A stretch of DNA of 64,000 nt from Sphingopyxis sp. YR583 (GTDB lineage Bacteria > Pseudomonadota > Alphaproteobacteria > Sphingomonadales > Sphingomonadaceae). Both the position numbers and the translations under genes were made by a program. The notes under the pieces were generated by a model that saw only the letters and a list, made by a program, of their open reading frames with translations, made no database searches and was not told the DNA's origin. The stretch is taken from NCBI RefSeq assembly GCF_900108295.1, contig NZ_FNWK01000001.1, forward strand, positions 744,001 to 808,000, written 5' to 3'. Of this stretch, positions 16,377-25,550 are shown piece after piece (within the stretch, counting starts at the first letter, position 1; every line of letters begins with the position of its first letter).

Positions 16377-18258
16377 GGCGCTGATCCTGTTGCTGCTGGC
16401 CTGGCCCGCGCACGCGCTGGCCGAGCCCTCGCTCAACGGCATCGCCCGCGAAAACAGCAATGGCGCGGAGATTCTGCGCTTTACCGATGCCGACTATATT
16501 CGCACCGACAGTTCGCTCGTACCGACCGGCGGATGGGAGCGCGGCCCCGCGCGCCAGGGTTTCGCGTTCGAGAAGATGGGGGCAACCTCGACGACGAAGA
16601 CGCTCTGGCTGCGGCTACGTTTCGATCGCCGGATGCTCCCCGCCGGCCCCATCGCGCTCTACACCGAAAATAATTACGAGCGCATCGCGGTCCTGCTCAA
16701 CGGGCAGGACATTTTCCGCAATTTCACCGAGGGCGACGATCGCGCGCTCGGCTGGTATCGCCCCGAGATCGTTCGCCTGCCCGCCCCCTTGCTTGCCGAG
16801 GGCACGAACACTTTGATGGTCAAGATCGAAAGCAACTATGATCTGGTCAGCGGCGATTATTACATCGGCCCCGCCGCCGCGCTCGATGCGCGGCACGAGC
16901 GAACGCATTTCTGGCGCATCACGGGCGTACAGGCCGCCAACCTGACAATGATCGTGCTCGCCGCGGCCGCGCTCTGGTTCTGGCTGCTTCGCCGGGGCGA
17001 TACGGAACTGCTTCTCCTCGCCATCCTCGGTTTGATGTGGTTCGCGCGCGACTATAACTTCACCGCCGTCCGGGCGCCTTTCAACATCATCGCGTTCAAG
17101 ACGATGACCTATTATGTCGTTTATCCGGCCATGTCGGCGAGCCTCGCCTTTTGCCTCGTCTATGTCCGACTGCGACGGTGGAAGCTTCATGGCGCGATCC
17201 TGCTGACCGCTGGCGTGCTCCTGTGCCTGATAAGGTTTGCGACGGTCGAGTGGGGATGGACCGGCGCCTTTGGCACGGACTCGATCGGGAATTTGCTGGC
17301 CGTGGCCTGCGTGGCCTATACCGCCTTCCTGTTGCTCATGCATTGGCGTCGGACCCACGACGCCGGTGCGGCTCTGATGACCGTGTGCCTTGCTGCGATT
17401 ATCGCCGGTACGACCCACGACATCGGCCGGCAATGGGACAGCCGCCTTTGGGACGGTCTCGGATTTTTCCTCCAGCCCTATATCGGCAGCCTGTTCTGCC
17501 TCGTCCTGCTGTTGTCTTTCGGGAGGCGAGCGAACCTCGCCTTCGGACGACTGGAAGGCATTAATGCCGAGCTCGAATCCAGGGTGGACGATGCCCGCGC
17601 GGCCCTTGAGGAACGCGAAAGGGAAGTCCGCGAACTGGAGGTCGCGCGCGCACTCGAAACCGAACGCGGTCGCATCATGCGCGAAATGCACGACGGGATC
17701 GGATCGAACCTCGTCGCCGCGCTGACCGTAGCCGAGCGTCAAAATCACCCGCCCGCATCGATCGCGACGCTGAAGCGCGCGCTATCCGATCTGAAATTGA
17801 CCGTCGATTCATTGGAACCCCTTGCAGGGGATGTCGTGGCTTTGCTCGGGAACTTTCGTCATCGGGCCGAACCCGATCTGATCGAGGCGGGCATCAAGCT
17901 TCACTGGAATGTCGATCGGTGCGACAGGATCGAATGGCTGGATGCGACCAATTCGCTGCACCTGCTTCGACTGTTCCAAGAGGCGCTCGCCAATGTGATG
18001 GTGCATTCGGGGGCGACGAGAATCGACCTGGCGTGCGTCGAGGATATACGTGGCACCGCATCCGGCGTGACCGTCTCGATCAAGGACAATGGCTCGGGTT
18101 TCGACGTCGGCCGCGTCACGTCGGGTGGCCAGGGCCTCAGCGGCATGCGCAGCCGTGCCGAAGCGATAGGCGGCCTGTTTCTTTTATCTTCCATACCTGG
18201 CGAAGGAACCGCCATCTCGGTTTGGCTTCCCTACGTTCGAACGACCGGAGTTCAATGA
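16339..18258 (+). CDS. Sensor histidine kinase with periplasmic sandwich and seven-helix membrane domain
   Basis: 639 residues. A TTG start at 16339 is supported by GGAGG 6 nt upstream and by the coding overlap with the regulator. The layout is a signal peptide (about 10-30), a periplasmic beta-sandwich (about 75-185, YENNY/LNGQDIF-like galactose-binding fold), about seven membrane helices (195-400), a coiled coil (410-440), a HisKA_3 dimerisation domain with His451 (REMHDGIGSNLVAAL) and a HATPase with NxG box (SIKDNGSGFDV, GGQGLSGMRSRAE). This resembles 7TMR-DISM sensors. It would phosphorylate the adjacent NarL-type regulator and so probably controls the adhesin. The ligand is unknown, possibly a carbohydrate. 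Confidence 0.88.
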   Translation: MKREVRALSRAIKALILLLLAWPAHALAEPSLNGIARENSNGAEILRFTDADYIRTDSSLVPTGGWERGPARQGFAFEKMGATSTTKTLWLRLRFDRRMLPAGPIALYTENNYERIAVLLNGQDIFRNFTEGDDRALGWYRPEIVRLPAPLLAEGTNTLMVKIESNYDLVSGDYYIGPAAALDARHERTHFWRITGVQAANLTMIVLAAAALWFWLLRRGDTELLLLAILGLMWFARDYNFTAVRAPFNIIAFKTMTYYVVYPAMSASLAFCLVYVRLRRWKLHGAILLTAGVLLCLIRFATVEWGWTGAFGTDSIGNLLAVACVAYTAFLLLMHWRRTHDAGAALMTVCLAAIIAGTTHDIGRQWDSRLWDGLGFFLQPYIGSLFCLVLLLSFGRRANLAFGRLEGINAELESRVDDARAALEEREREVRELEVARALETERGRIMREMHDGIGSNLVAALTVAERQNHPPASIATLKRALSDLKLTVDSLEPLAGDVVALLGNFRHRAEPDLIEAGIKLHWNVDRCDRIEWLDATNSLHLLRLFQEALANVMVHSGATRIDLACVEDIRGTASGVTVSIKDNGSGFDVGRVTSGGQGLSGMRSRAEAIGGLFLLSSIPGEGTAISVWLPYVRTTGVQ

Positions 18259-18516
18259 TCCGCTGTCACAGACCGGCAGCTTTCAATTCCGACCAAATCA
18301 AGCGAACGCTCTTTTCGCTGACCAATGGCGCATGCCCCATGGCGACGCATCCGGATTGGTACACTTCAATCGCCCTGCCTTGGGGCTTTCCTCTCCGCCT
18401 CCTTGGCCGACACTTGGTGTACGCCAGCTTTTTTCGGGTGCGATGTCACAGCCGGCGGTTCCCGCTCGTCAGGCATGATGACGCCAATACCGGCTCAAAC
18501 AGGAAAGGAAGATCAA

Positions 18517-18963
18517 ATGAAGCGCTTGAATTGGCCCGAGGTGGCTCCGGCTGGAGCAAAAGCGCTGTATGGCGTGCATCATTACGTCACCAATAACACC
18601 GCCCTCCCGGAAGAACTGATCCACCTAGTCTTCCTCCGGGTGTCACAGATCAATGGATGCGCCCACTGTATCGATCTACACACCCGCGATCTTCTCAAGA
18701 CGATGCCAATCGACAAGGTCGCGCTCCTTCCGGTCTGGGAGGAAGTCCCGCACCTGTTTCCCGACCAGTATCGCGCGGCGCTCGCATGGGCCGAAGAAGT
18801 CACGCGAGTCAGCGAGACACATGCTTCGGACGAGGCCTATGCCGCAGCATCGGAAGCTTTCGAAGCCAAAGACCTCGTCGATCTGACGATCGCGATCGCG
18901 GCCATGAACGCGTTCAACAGGCTAGGCGCGCCATTTCGTCTTCCGGTGGCGGCGAAACCCTGA
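18517..18963 (+). CDS. AhpD-like carboxymuconolactone decarboxylase family protein
   Basis: 148 residues with an all-alpha AhpD/CMD fold. The redox motif Cys48-Ala-His-Cys51 sits in NGCAHCIDLHTRDL, and the C-terminal helix contains AMNAFNRLGAPFR. Members with CxxC act as peroxidase partners or disulfide reductases. An AGGAAAGGA ribosome site precedes the ATG at 18517. The 258 bp upstream hold no other gene. It is not obviously part of the downstream uptake locus but reads in the same direction, so iron- or redox-stress co-regulation is possible. The family call is firm; the physiological partner is unknown. Confidence 0.85.
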   Translation: MKRLNWPEVAPAGAKALYGVHHYVTNNTALPEELIHLVFLRVSQINGCAHCIDLHTRDLLKTMPIDKVALLPVWEEVPHLFPDQYRAALAWAEEVTRVSETHASDEAYAAASEAFEAKDLVDLTIAIAAMNAFNRLGAPFRLPVAAKP

Positions 18964-19003
18964 CCTATGGGCTGGGCTGGGCCGGCTTCTGCGACGGCTG
19001 CAA

Positions 19004-19027
19004 CAATATGATACAAATTTCATATTG
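19004..19027. promoter_or_regulatory. 24-bp inverted repeat upstream of the siderophore-type receptor
   Basis: CAATATGA-N8-TCATATTG, perfect 8-bp arms in an AT-rich stretch 65 bp before the receptor ATG at 19093. An iron-responsive regulator such as Fur is a plausible binder given the neighbouring genes, but the match to a Fur consensus is loose. Confidence 0.5.
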
Positions 19028-19092
19028 CTATTGCGACTGATTATTAATAAGCGCCCTTTTCGTTGCCGTATTGGCCGATTGAGGGAGTGATC

Positions 19093-21288
19093 ATGCGAGT
19101 CCGAACTGTCGGCGCAGCCGTCGCGGCATTTCTGCCGACAACATTGCTCGCGCAGGAACCGGGCCCGCAAAACGTAGCAAATGAAGAAATCCTCGTCATC
19201 GCGACCGGGCAGAGCACAGCGTCAGCGAGCACCAAGACCGATACGCCGCTGATCGAAAATCCGCAGACGATCACGGTCGTCAACCGCGCCGAAATGGATA
19301 TTCGCGCAGTGGACAGCGTATCCGACGCACTCTCCTATGTTGCGGGGGTTCAGGCGCAGCCGCAGGGCAACGACAATCGCGTCGACGAAGTCACGGTGCG
19401 CGGTTTCGGTGCCGGAGGCTTCGGCAGCAACAATAATTTCGTCGACGGCCTGCGTCTGCCCGCTGGCGGCCAATGGACACGCCCGGCCTTCGACCCCTTC
19501 GGCCTGCAACAGGTCGACGTGCTCAAGGGGCCATCGAGCGTTCTCTATGGCCAGACCGCGCCGGGCGGCATCGTCAATCTGGTGACCAAAAGGCCAACCT
19601 TCCAGGCGCATGGCGAGATCCTGTTCCAGACGCAGGCCTTTGGCGACCTGGATCGCGCACGCCTGCTCGTCAGCGCCGACGTCGGCGCGCCGCTGTCCGA
19701 TGCAGTCGCGGTCAGGCTGGTCGGAGTCGCGTCGCATGGCGAAACGCGCGCGAAGGACATGCCAAATTCGCGCTATTATCTGGCGCCCAGCATCACCTTC
19801 CGTCTTGGCGAAGACACGACATGGACGCTGCTCGGCCAATATCAGCGCGACGAAGGCGCATCGACCTTCCAATTCCTGCCGCGGCTCGGGACGCTGGTCC
19901 CGTCGAACGGCAAATATATCTCGCTCGACGCCAATCTGGGCGAGCCGGGCTGGAACGATTTCGACCGCAACCAATATATGGTCGGCTCTTCCTTCGAACA
20001 TCGTTTTGGCGACAGCTTCGCGATCCGCAACAACACACGCTATACCAAGATCGACAGCCTCTATCGCGCCGTCGTGATGGGCGGCGATACGCTCGCGACC
20101 TGCCCCGTCAACATCCCGGGCTGCATTCCGGGCCAGTCGATCCAGCGCCGCGCGGTTCAGGGTGTCGGCAAATCGGAAGGCTGGGCTACCGACACACAGA
20201 TCGAAGCGCGCTTTTCGACCGGCGCGGTCGAGCATGTCGTATTGGGCGGTGTCGATTATTTCCACACCGACTGGTCGCACGACCGTGATGGTGTCGCGAA
20301 CGCACTCGTGCTGCCTTTGATCGACATCTTCAATCCCGTCCCGCGCGGAACGTCAGGTTATGCCGGCGCGCTCAGCCCGCAAGTTCATGGCGGCGCGGTA
20401 TCGAAGCAGACTGGCATCTATCTGCAGGATCAGATTTCGGTCGGCAATCTGCGCCTCGCCGTCGGCGCGCGCAACGACTGGGCGACCGACACGCTGTCGA
20501 ACAGCCTGACAACCTCGGCTTTCAAATTGAAGGCGGAATCCTTCACCTGGAACATCGGCGCCGTCTATCTCTTCGATTTCGGGCTCGCGCCCTATGCCAG
20601 CTATTCCGAATCCTTCCTGCCGCTTCAGAATGACCCCGTCACCAATGCAACGGGCAAGCCGTTCGTCCCGACAACGGGGCAGCAATATGAAGCTGGCCTG
20701 CGTTTTCAGCCGCCGGGGCGGAACATCTATCTGACGCTGTCGGCATTCCAGATCACCCAGCAGAATCTGCTGACCGCCGATCCGGTGAACCGTTGCGGCC
20801 CGACGCTCACTCCATGCCAAATCCAGATTGGCGAAGGCCGCTATCGCGGGATCGAATTCGAAGGCCGCGCGACGCCGGCCGATGGCCTGACGCTGATCGC
20901 AACGGCAACGCGGACCAAGGCGACGGTCCGCAACGGCGTTGCCGCGCAGATTGGCAACGATCTGCCCCAGATCCCCGACTGGCAAGCCTCGGCCTTCGCC
21001 GATTACCGCATCAAGGCGGGCGCGCTCAAAGGGATCGGGTTCGGCGGCGGCGTCCGTTACACGGGCGAAAGCCGGGGGCTCGTGAGCAACGATCCGCTCT
21101 TCGAAATCCCGTCCTTCACCTTGTTCGACGCCTTCGTCCGTTATGACGCGCCGGACTCGGGCCTGTCGCTCGCGATCAACGCCCGCAACCTGTTCGACAA
21201 ACGCTATGTGTCGACCTGCACCGCGGCGCAGGCCTGCTATTATGGTCAGGGCCGGACGGCGACCGCACGCCTGCAATATCGGTGGTAA
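19093..21288 (+). CDS. TonB-dependent siderophore-type receptor
   Basis: 731 residues from the ATG at 19093 (GAGGGAG 5 nt upstream; an in-frame ATG at 19063 is a weaker choice). A signal peptide ends near TTLLAQ. The TonB box region (NEEILVIATGQ) is followed by a plug (about 55-160, with DVLKGPSSVLYGQTAPGGIV) typical of siderophore receptors, and a barrel ending TARLQYRW. It would import an iron or other metal chelate using TonB energy. It is followed directly by a lipoprotein binding protein and a YncE-like propeller, with ABC importer genes in the convergent operon. The ligand is not identifiable from sequence alone. Confidence 0.92.
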   Translation: MRVRTVGAAVAAFLPTTLLAQEPGPQNVANEEILVIATGQSTASASTKTDTPLIENPQTITVVNRAEMDIRAVDSVSDALSYVAGVQAQPQGNDNRVDEVTVRGFGAGGFGSNNNFVDGLRLPAGGQWTRPAFDPFGLQQVDVLKGPSSVLYGQTAPGGIVNLVTKRPTFQAHGEILFQTQAFGDLDRARLLVSADVGAPLSDAVAVRLVGVASHGETRAKDMPNSRYYLAPSITFRLGEDTTWTLLGQYQRDEGASTFQFLPRLGTLVPSNGKYISLDANLGEPGWNDFDRNQYMVGSSFEHRFGDSFAIRNNTRYTKIDSLYRAVVMGGDTLATCPVNIPGCIPGQSIQRRAVQGVGKSEGWATDTQIEARFSTGAVEHVVLGGVDYFHTDWSHDRDGVANALVLPLIDIFNPVPRGTSGYAGALSPQVHGGAVSKQTGIYLQDQISVGNLRLAVGARNDWATDTLSNSLTTSAFKLKAESFTWNIGAVYLFDFGLAPYASYSESFLPLQNDPVTNATGKPFVPTTGQQYEAGLRFQPPGRNIYLTLSAFQITQQNLLTADPVNRCGPTLTPCQIQIGEGRYRGIEFEGRATPADGLTLIATATRTKATVRNGVAAQIGNDLPQIPDWQASAFADYRIKAGALKGIGFGGGVRYTGESRGLVSNDPLFEIPSFTLFDAFVRYDAPDSGLSLAINARNLFDKRYVSTCTAAQACYYGQGRTATARLQYRW

Positions 21289-21290
21289 TC

Positions 21291-22472
21291 ATGGAAGGCA
21301 GAAGGGTGACTCTCGAACGTTCGGCCACCTCGCGCCGCGGCGCACTGATGCTGCTCGGCGCCCTGCCGCTCGTCCTTGCGGGCTGCGGCAAGGGTGAGGA
21401 CGGAACCAAGGGTGACAAAAAGGCCGCGCTGACCGATCTTCGTGACCGGCCGCTCGACCTGACGTCGCCCGCTACCCCGCTAACGATCGATGACGGCCGC
21501 TATCTGATCGCGCTGTCGCTGATCCATCCCGACCCGGTCAGCCTGCTGTCGGGCTGGTCGGGCGACGTCAACCGCATCAGTCCCGAACAATATAAGGCCT
21601 ATGTCGCACGCTTCCCCAAGCTGGCGACGCTGCCCAAGACGTCCAATTCGTCGGACGAGTTCAGTGTCGAAGCGGTACTGGCCGCGGCGCCCAAGGCCGC
21701 GATCGTGTCCTTGGGTTCGGGACCGACCGACGCGCAGGTCAGTCAGTTGACCGGCGCCAAGGTCGGCGTGGTCTTCATCGACTTCTTCTCCCACCCGTTC
21801 GAAAATCAGCCGCGCAGCCTGACGCTGCTCGGCCGCCTGATCGGCCGCGAGGAACAGGCGGCTGCTTACAATAAATTCCGCCAGGACAAGCTCGACGTCA
21901 TCAGCAAGCGCGTCGCGTCGATCCCCGCCGACAAGCGCCCGACGGTATTTCTGGAAGCGCATGCCGGGAATGGCCCCGACTGCTGCAACTCGCCGGGCAA
22001 GGGCAATGTCGGCGACTATATCAGCTTCGTCGGCGGCAAGAATATCGGCGAAGATGTGATCAAGGCGCCGTTCGGCAAGCTCAACCTCGAATATGTGATC
22101 GACAAGAATCCCGACGTCTATATCGCCACCGGCGGACCACATCTGGAAAAGGCGGGCGGGTTTGTCGTCGGCCCGCAATATGACGAAGCGCGATCGCGCG
22201 CCTCGCTCAAGAAAGTGACCGAGCGCCGCGGGATCAGCAGCCTCGCGGCGATCAGCGCGGGCCGCGTCCATGGACTGTCACATCAGCTCATCAATTCGCC
22301 GATCGACATCGTCGCGACCGAGGCGCTCGCAAAATGGATCCATCCCGACCTGTTCGGCGACCTCGATCCGCAAGCCACGCTCGCCGCGATCAACAAGGAC
22401 TTCCTCGCCGTCCCTTATGAAGGATCATATTGGACCGACCTTCAGCCCTCCCCCGCTGTATCAGGAGATTGA
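21291..22472 (+). CDS. ABC transporter substrate-binding lipoprotein (iron-complex type)
   Basis: 393 residues from the ATG at 21291; a GTG at 21306 with GGAAGG upstream is an equally good start. The leader has a twin-arginine-like pair (SRRGALM) and a lipobox LAGC with Cys32 as the lipidated residue. The rest is a two-lobed TroA/BtuF-type binding fold (VLAAAPKAAIVSLGSGPTDAQ, then DKNPDVYIATGG). A CC pair occurs in GNGPDCCNSPGKG near residue 227. It delivers the substrate released from the TonB receptor to the FecCD permease. It starts 2 nt after the receptor stop. Iron-siderophore or heme-like cargo is inferred from family and context. Confidence 0.88.
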   Translation: MEGRRVTLERSATSRRGALMLLGALPLVLAGCGKGEDGTKGDKKAALTDLRDRPLDLTSPATPLTIDDGRYLIALSLIHPDPVSLLSGWSGDVNRISPEQYKAYVARFPKLATLPKTSNSSDEFSVEAVLAAAPKAAIVSLGSGPTDAQVSQLTGAKVGVVFIDFFSHPFENQPRSLTLLGRLIGREEQAAAYNKFRQDKLDVISKRVASIPADKRPTVFLEAHAGNGPDCCNSPGKGNVGDYISFVGGKNIGEDVIKAPFGKLNLEYVIDKNPDVYIATGGPHLEKAGGFVVGPQYDEARSRASLKKVTERRGISSLAAISAGRVHGLSHQLINSPIDIVATEALAKWIHPDLFGDLDPQATLAAINKDFLAVPYEGSYWTDLQPSPAVSGD

Positions 22473-22473
22473 T

Positions 22474-23535
22474 ATGACCATGCGCAATGCTTTCGGCCTG
22501 TCGGCCGCCCTCGTCACGCTCGCAACCGTGACAATCGCCTGGGCGCAGCCCACCGTGAACCAGTCGGCCAAGGTCGCGCCGGGCGGGCTGTACGAGATCG
22601 TGCAGAACAGCGCCAATAACGAGCTTTACATCGCGGCGGTCGGCCCGCGCGGTGAAACCAAGGGCGCCATCGCACGGCTCGACGGCAACACCTTGCAGCC
22701 CAAGGGGTCGATCGATGTGTCGGCCAGCCCGCTTTACGGTCTCGCGATCAACCAGAAGACCCAGATTCTTTATGGCACCGACACGCGCAACGGCTCGGTG
22801 TCGGCGGTCGACATCGCGACCGGCAAGATCGTCGGAACCGTGCAGGTCGGCGAAAAGGCGCATGTCCGCCAGATCGCGGTCGATGAAGGCGCGAACAAGG
22901 TCTACGTCACCGTAGTCGGCGCCATGCGCGGCAGCGATACGCCGAGTGCGATCTGGGTGATCGACGGCAAGAGTAACAAGCTCGACCGCGTCCTCTCCGT
23001 CCCGGGCATTTCACTGACCGGCCTCGCGCTCGATCCCGCCAACAAGCAGATTTTCTCGACCGGCATGAACAGCAACGACGTCATCGTCCTCGACAGCGAG
23101 AGCGGCGCGGTCAAATCGCGTTGGGCGAGCGGCGGTGAGAATGCGATCAACGTCGCATTCGACAGCGCCAGCCAGCGCCTGTTCGTCGCCAATCAGGGCA
23201 ACGGCATCCTCGGCGTGCTGAACGCGAAGGATGGCTCGCTCATCAAGGCGATCCCGACTGGCGAGGGCGCACTGAGCGTCGCCTACAACGGAGCGGTCGG
23301 CCAGATCTATGTCGCGAACCGCCGGGCCGGCACGCTCAGCGTCGTCGATGCGAAAAGCTACGAAAAGCTTGCCGATCTGGAAACCGGCACCTTCCCGCAG
23401 ACGATCGCGATCAACCGCGCCGACAACAGCGTCTATGTGACGAACAAGGCCCGCGGCCTGCCGCGCGACGCCGCGCCCGGCACGCCGCCTATCGACGATC
23501 CGAAGGGCGATACCGTTACGCGAATCACCCCCTGA
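22474..23535 (+). CDS. YncE-like periplasmic beta-propeller protein
   Basis: 353 residues with a Sec signal peptide (ending about IAWAQ) and seven YVTN-type beta-propeller repeats (for example LFVANQGNGILGVLNAKDGS, IYVANRRAGTLSVVDAKSYE). In E. coli the similar gene yncE is linked to the TonB receptor gene yncD; here the propeller follows a TonB receptor and binding lipoprotein, so it probably works in the same uptake system. AGGAG sits 6 nt before the ATG at 22474, 1 nt after the upstream stop. Its biochemical role is unknown; single-stranded DNA binding has been reported for the E. coli protein. Confidence 0.85.
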   Translation: MTMRNAFGLSAALVTLATVTIAWAQPTVNQSAKVAPGGLYEIVQNSANNELYIAAVGPRGETKGAIARLDGNTLQPKGSIDVSASPLYGLAINQKTQILYGTDTRNGSVSAVDIATGKIVGTVQVGEKAHVRQIAVDEGANKVYVTVVGAMRGSDTPSAIWVIDGKSNKLDRVLSVPGISLTGLALDPANKQIFSTGMNSNDVIVLDSESGAVKSRWASGGENAINVAFDSASQRLFVANQGNGILGVLNAKDGSLIKAIPTGEGALSVAYNGAVGQIYVANRRAGTLSVVDAKSYEKLADLETGTFPQTIAINRADNSVYVTNKARGLPRDAAPGTPPIDDPKGDTVTRITP

Positions 23536-23561
23536 TTTCGGAAATTCCATGCTCTCCGGCG

Positions 23562-23587
23562 CGCCCGGTCCCTCACGGGGCCGGGCG
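23562..23587. terminator. Bidirectional hairpin between convergent uptake genes
   Basis: An 11-bp GC-rich stem (one G-U pair) with a 4-nt loop between the YncE-like stop (23535) and the ATPase stop (23595). No clear U-tract is present, but the position fits a terminator for both convergent transcripts. Confidence 0.6.
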
Positions 23588-23594
23588 TTGCCGT

Positions 23595-24374
23595 TTACAA
23601 AACGTCGTCGATGACCATGCGGAGCGAACCGCGCTCGCAATGATCGATACGCGCCTGAACGCGCCACACGTCGGCAAGAACCGCAGGCGTAATCGCCTCT
23701 TCGGGAGTGCCCGTGGCCGTCACCTGACCGTCCGACAGCACGACGACGCGATCGGCTATCCGCGCCGCGGCCTGAAGGTCGTGAAGGACCAGTACCGCAA
23801 TCATCCCCTGCTCTCGCGCCAGATTTCGCGCGAGGTCGAGCACGCGTAGTTGATGATTGAGATCGAGCGCGCTCGTCGGTTCGTCGAGCAGTAGCAATCG
23901 CGGCGAGCGTATCAACGCCTGCGCCAGCGCCGCGAGTTGGCGTTGTCCGCCCGACAGCTCGTCGATCCCGCGCATCGCCAGCGTGTCGATACCGACACGG
24001 CCGAGTACCGTCATGGCGCGCTCCGCGGAATCTCCACCGTCACGCCGCCCGGTCGGCGATGCTTCCAGCGCACCGATCACCGTTTCGAGGACCGTTAACG
24101 CCACGCCCTGCGGCAGCGTCTGCGGCATATAGGTCACCGCTTTTGCTCGATCGGCAAGCGGCAGGCCGGTAAGTTCGACGCCATCGAGCCGCACCGATCC
24201 CGACGCGGGCGCTAGCCCCGCCAAGGCACGCAGCAAAGTGCTCTTTCCGGCTGCATTTGGACCAAGCAACACGACCGTCTCGCCGGCGGCGATCGGCGGC
24301 AACGATAGGTTTTCGATCACCCGGCGGTCGCGATACCCCGCGGACAGGCCGCTGACATGAAGCCCTGCACTCAT
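23595..24374 (-). CDS. ABC transporter ATP-binding protein (FecE/BtuD type)
   Basis: 259 residues. Walker A is GPNAAGKST (38-46), the Q-loop contains MPQTLPQG, the signature is LSGGQRQ, Walker B is LLLLDEPTSALD and the switch His is in VLVLHDLQAAAR. It hydrolyses ATP to drive the FecCD-type permease. The ATG at 24374 overlaps the permease stop by 4 nt (ATGA); the longer frame to 25229 lies within the permease gene. It is encoded convergently to the binding lipoprotein and TonB receptor, completing a split iron-complex importer. Confidence 0.92.
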   Translation of the reverse strand: MSAGLHVSGLSAGYRDRRVIENLSLPPIAAGETVVLLGPNAAGKSTLLRALAGLAPASGSVRLDGVELTGLPLADRAKAVTYMPQTLPQGVALTVLETVIGALEASPTGRRDGGDSAERAMTVLGRVGIDTLAMRGIDELSGGQRQLAALAQALIRSPRLLLLDEPTSALDLNHQLRVLDLARNLAREQGMIAVLVLHDLQAAARIADRVVVLSDGQVTATGTPEEAITPAVLADVWRVQARIDHCERGSLRMVIDDVL

Positions 24375-25450
24375 GCGCCGCGCCTTCCGCTGCGAAAGAT
24401 CAGGAACAGGAAGATTGGAACGCCGATCATCGCCGTCACGATACCGACCGGCATCAGCACACCGGGCACCAGCAGTTTTGACAGCGTCGATGCGATCGAC
24501 ATGATCGCAGCCCCCGTCAGCATGCTGGCCGGAAGCAGATAGCGATGATCTTCGCCCAGCAACATGCGTGCGATATGGGGACCGACGAGCCCGATGAACC
24601 CGATCGCCCCGACAAACGCGACCGCGGTCGCGGCAAGCAGACTGATGCGCAGCAGCGACAGGAAACGCAGCCGGGCGACATCGACCCCGAAGCTTTGCGC
24701 CCGATCCTCGCCCAGCCGCAGCGCGGTCAGCGCCTTGGCCGATGCCAGCGAAAAGGGCGCGATGCCGAGCAGAACGAGCGCAAGCACGCTGACATTGCTC
24801 CAAGTCGCGCGCGACAGCGAACCCATCGTCCAGAATACCAGTTGCTGAAGCGCCTCCTGCGACGAGAGAAACTGCACGAGCGAGGTCAGCGCGTTGAAGG
24901 CAAAGACAAGCGCGATGCCGAGCAGAACGAGCGTTTGCGCCCCGCCTACGCGCTGCCGCGACACCGCTTGAAGCAGCATCATCGCGAGGAAGGCGAAGAG
25001 AAAGGCGTTGAGCGAGACCATCCAGTCGGTCGCCCAGCCCCCGGCGAACGGCAGGCTGATGCCCAGCACGATCGCGAGTGACGCGCCAAAGGACGCCGCC
25101 GAGGATACGCCCAGCGTAAAGGGGCTCGCCATCGGATTGTCGAGGATGGTCTGCATTTCCGCACCGGCAAGCGACAACGCGCCGCCAACCATCACCGCCA
25201 TCATCGCATAGGGAAATCGCACGTCCCATATGATCGCCCGCTGGCCCGCCGTGATGCGGTCGGAATGGACGATGCCGTACAGCACGTCCGACGCGCCCAT
25301 GCCCGACGGCCCGGTCACCAGGTCGGCGACAAAGGCGGCAACAGCGAGAATGGCGATGACCGCAATCACGATCAACCGCCGCCGCACTGCACGCCGATAA
25401 TCGCCCAGCATGTTTTCCATCGTCGGAGAGAGTCCGGCCGACTGGATCAT
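24371..25450 (-). CDS. FecCD/BtuC-type ABC transporter permease
   Basis: 359 residues from the ATG at 25450, with about nine or ten membrane helices and family motifs including VGGALSLAGAEMQTILDNP and FVGAIGFIGLVGPHIARML, the latter contacting the ATPase. It forms the inner-membrane channel for a metal chelate delivered by the binding lipoprotein. The frame is open to 25552, and starts at 25450 or about 25420 are both possible because no strong ribosome site is visible. Its stop overlaps the ATPase start, so the two are coupled. It is divergent from the esterase gene. Confidence 0.9.
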   Translation of the reverse strand: MIQSAGLSPTMENMLGDYRRAVRRRLIVIAVIAILAVAAFVADLVTGPSGMGASDVLYGIVHSDRITAGQRAIIWDVRFPYAMMAVMVGGALSLAGAEMQTILDNPMASPFTLGVSSAASFGASLAIVLGISLPFAGGWATDWMVSLNAFLFAFLAMMLLQAVSRQRVGGAQTLVLLGIALVFAFNALTSLVQFLSSQEALQQLVFWTMGSLSRATWSNVSVLALVLLGIAPFSLASAKALTALRLGEDRAQSFGVDVARLRFLSLLRISLLAATAVAFVGAIGFIGLVGPHIARMLLGEDHRYLLPASMLTGAAIMSIASTLSKLLVPGVLMPVGIVTAMIGVPIFLFLIFRSGRRGA

Positions 25451-25480
25451 GACATTTTGTTTCCCCGGGATTGGCATGGG

Positions 25481-25500
25481 TTGATCGAAAGGCGCATCAA
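25481..25500. promoter_or_regulatory. Inverted repeat in the permease/esterase divergent region
   Basis: TTGAT-N10-ATCAA with flanking GGCA/TGCC four bases further out on one side. It lies between the permease (25450) and esterase (25551) starts and could be an operator for both. Support is symmetry and position only. Confidence 0.3.
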
Positions 25501-25550
25501 TGCCATCCGCCTTATTGAAAATCGCTCGCAATTCCAGCCCTAATCGGATC

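Noticed and set aside
13281..16460. N-terminal extension of the adhesin to 1059 residues
   Set aside because: It would cover the response regulator and histidine kinase start; signal peptide and ribosome site place the start at 15527.
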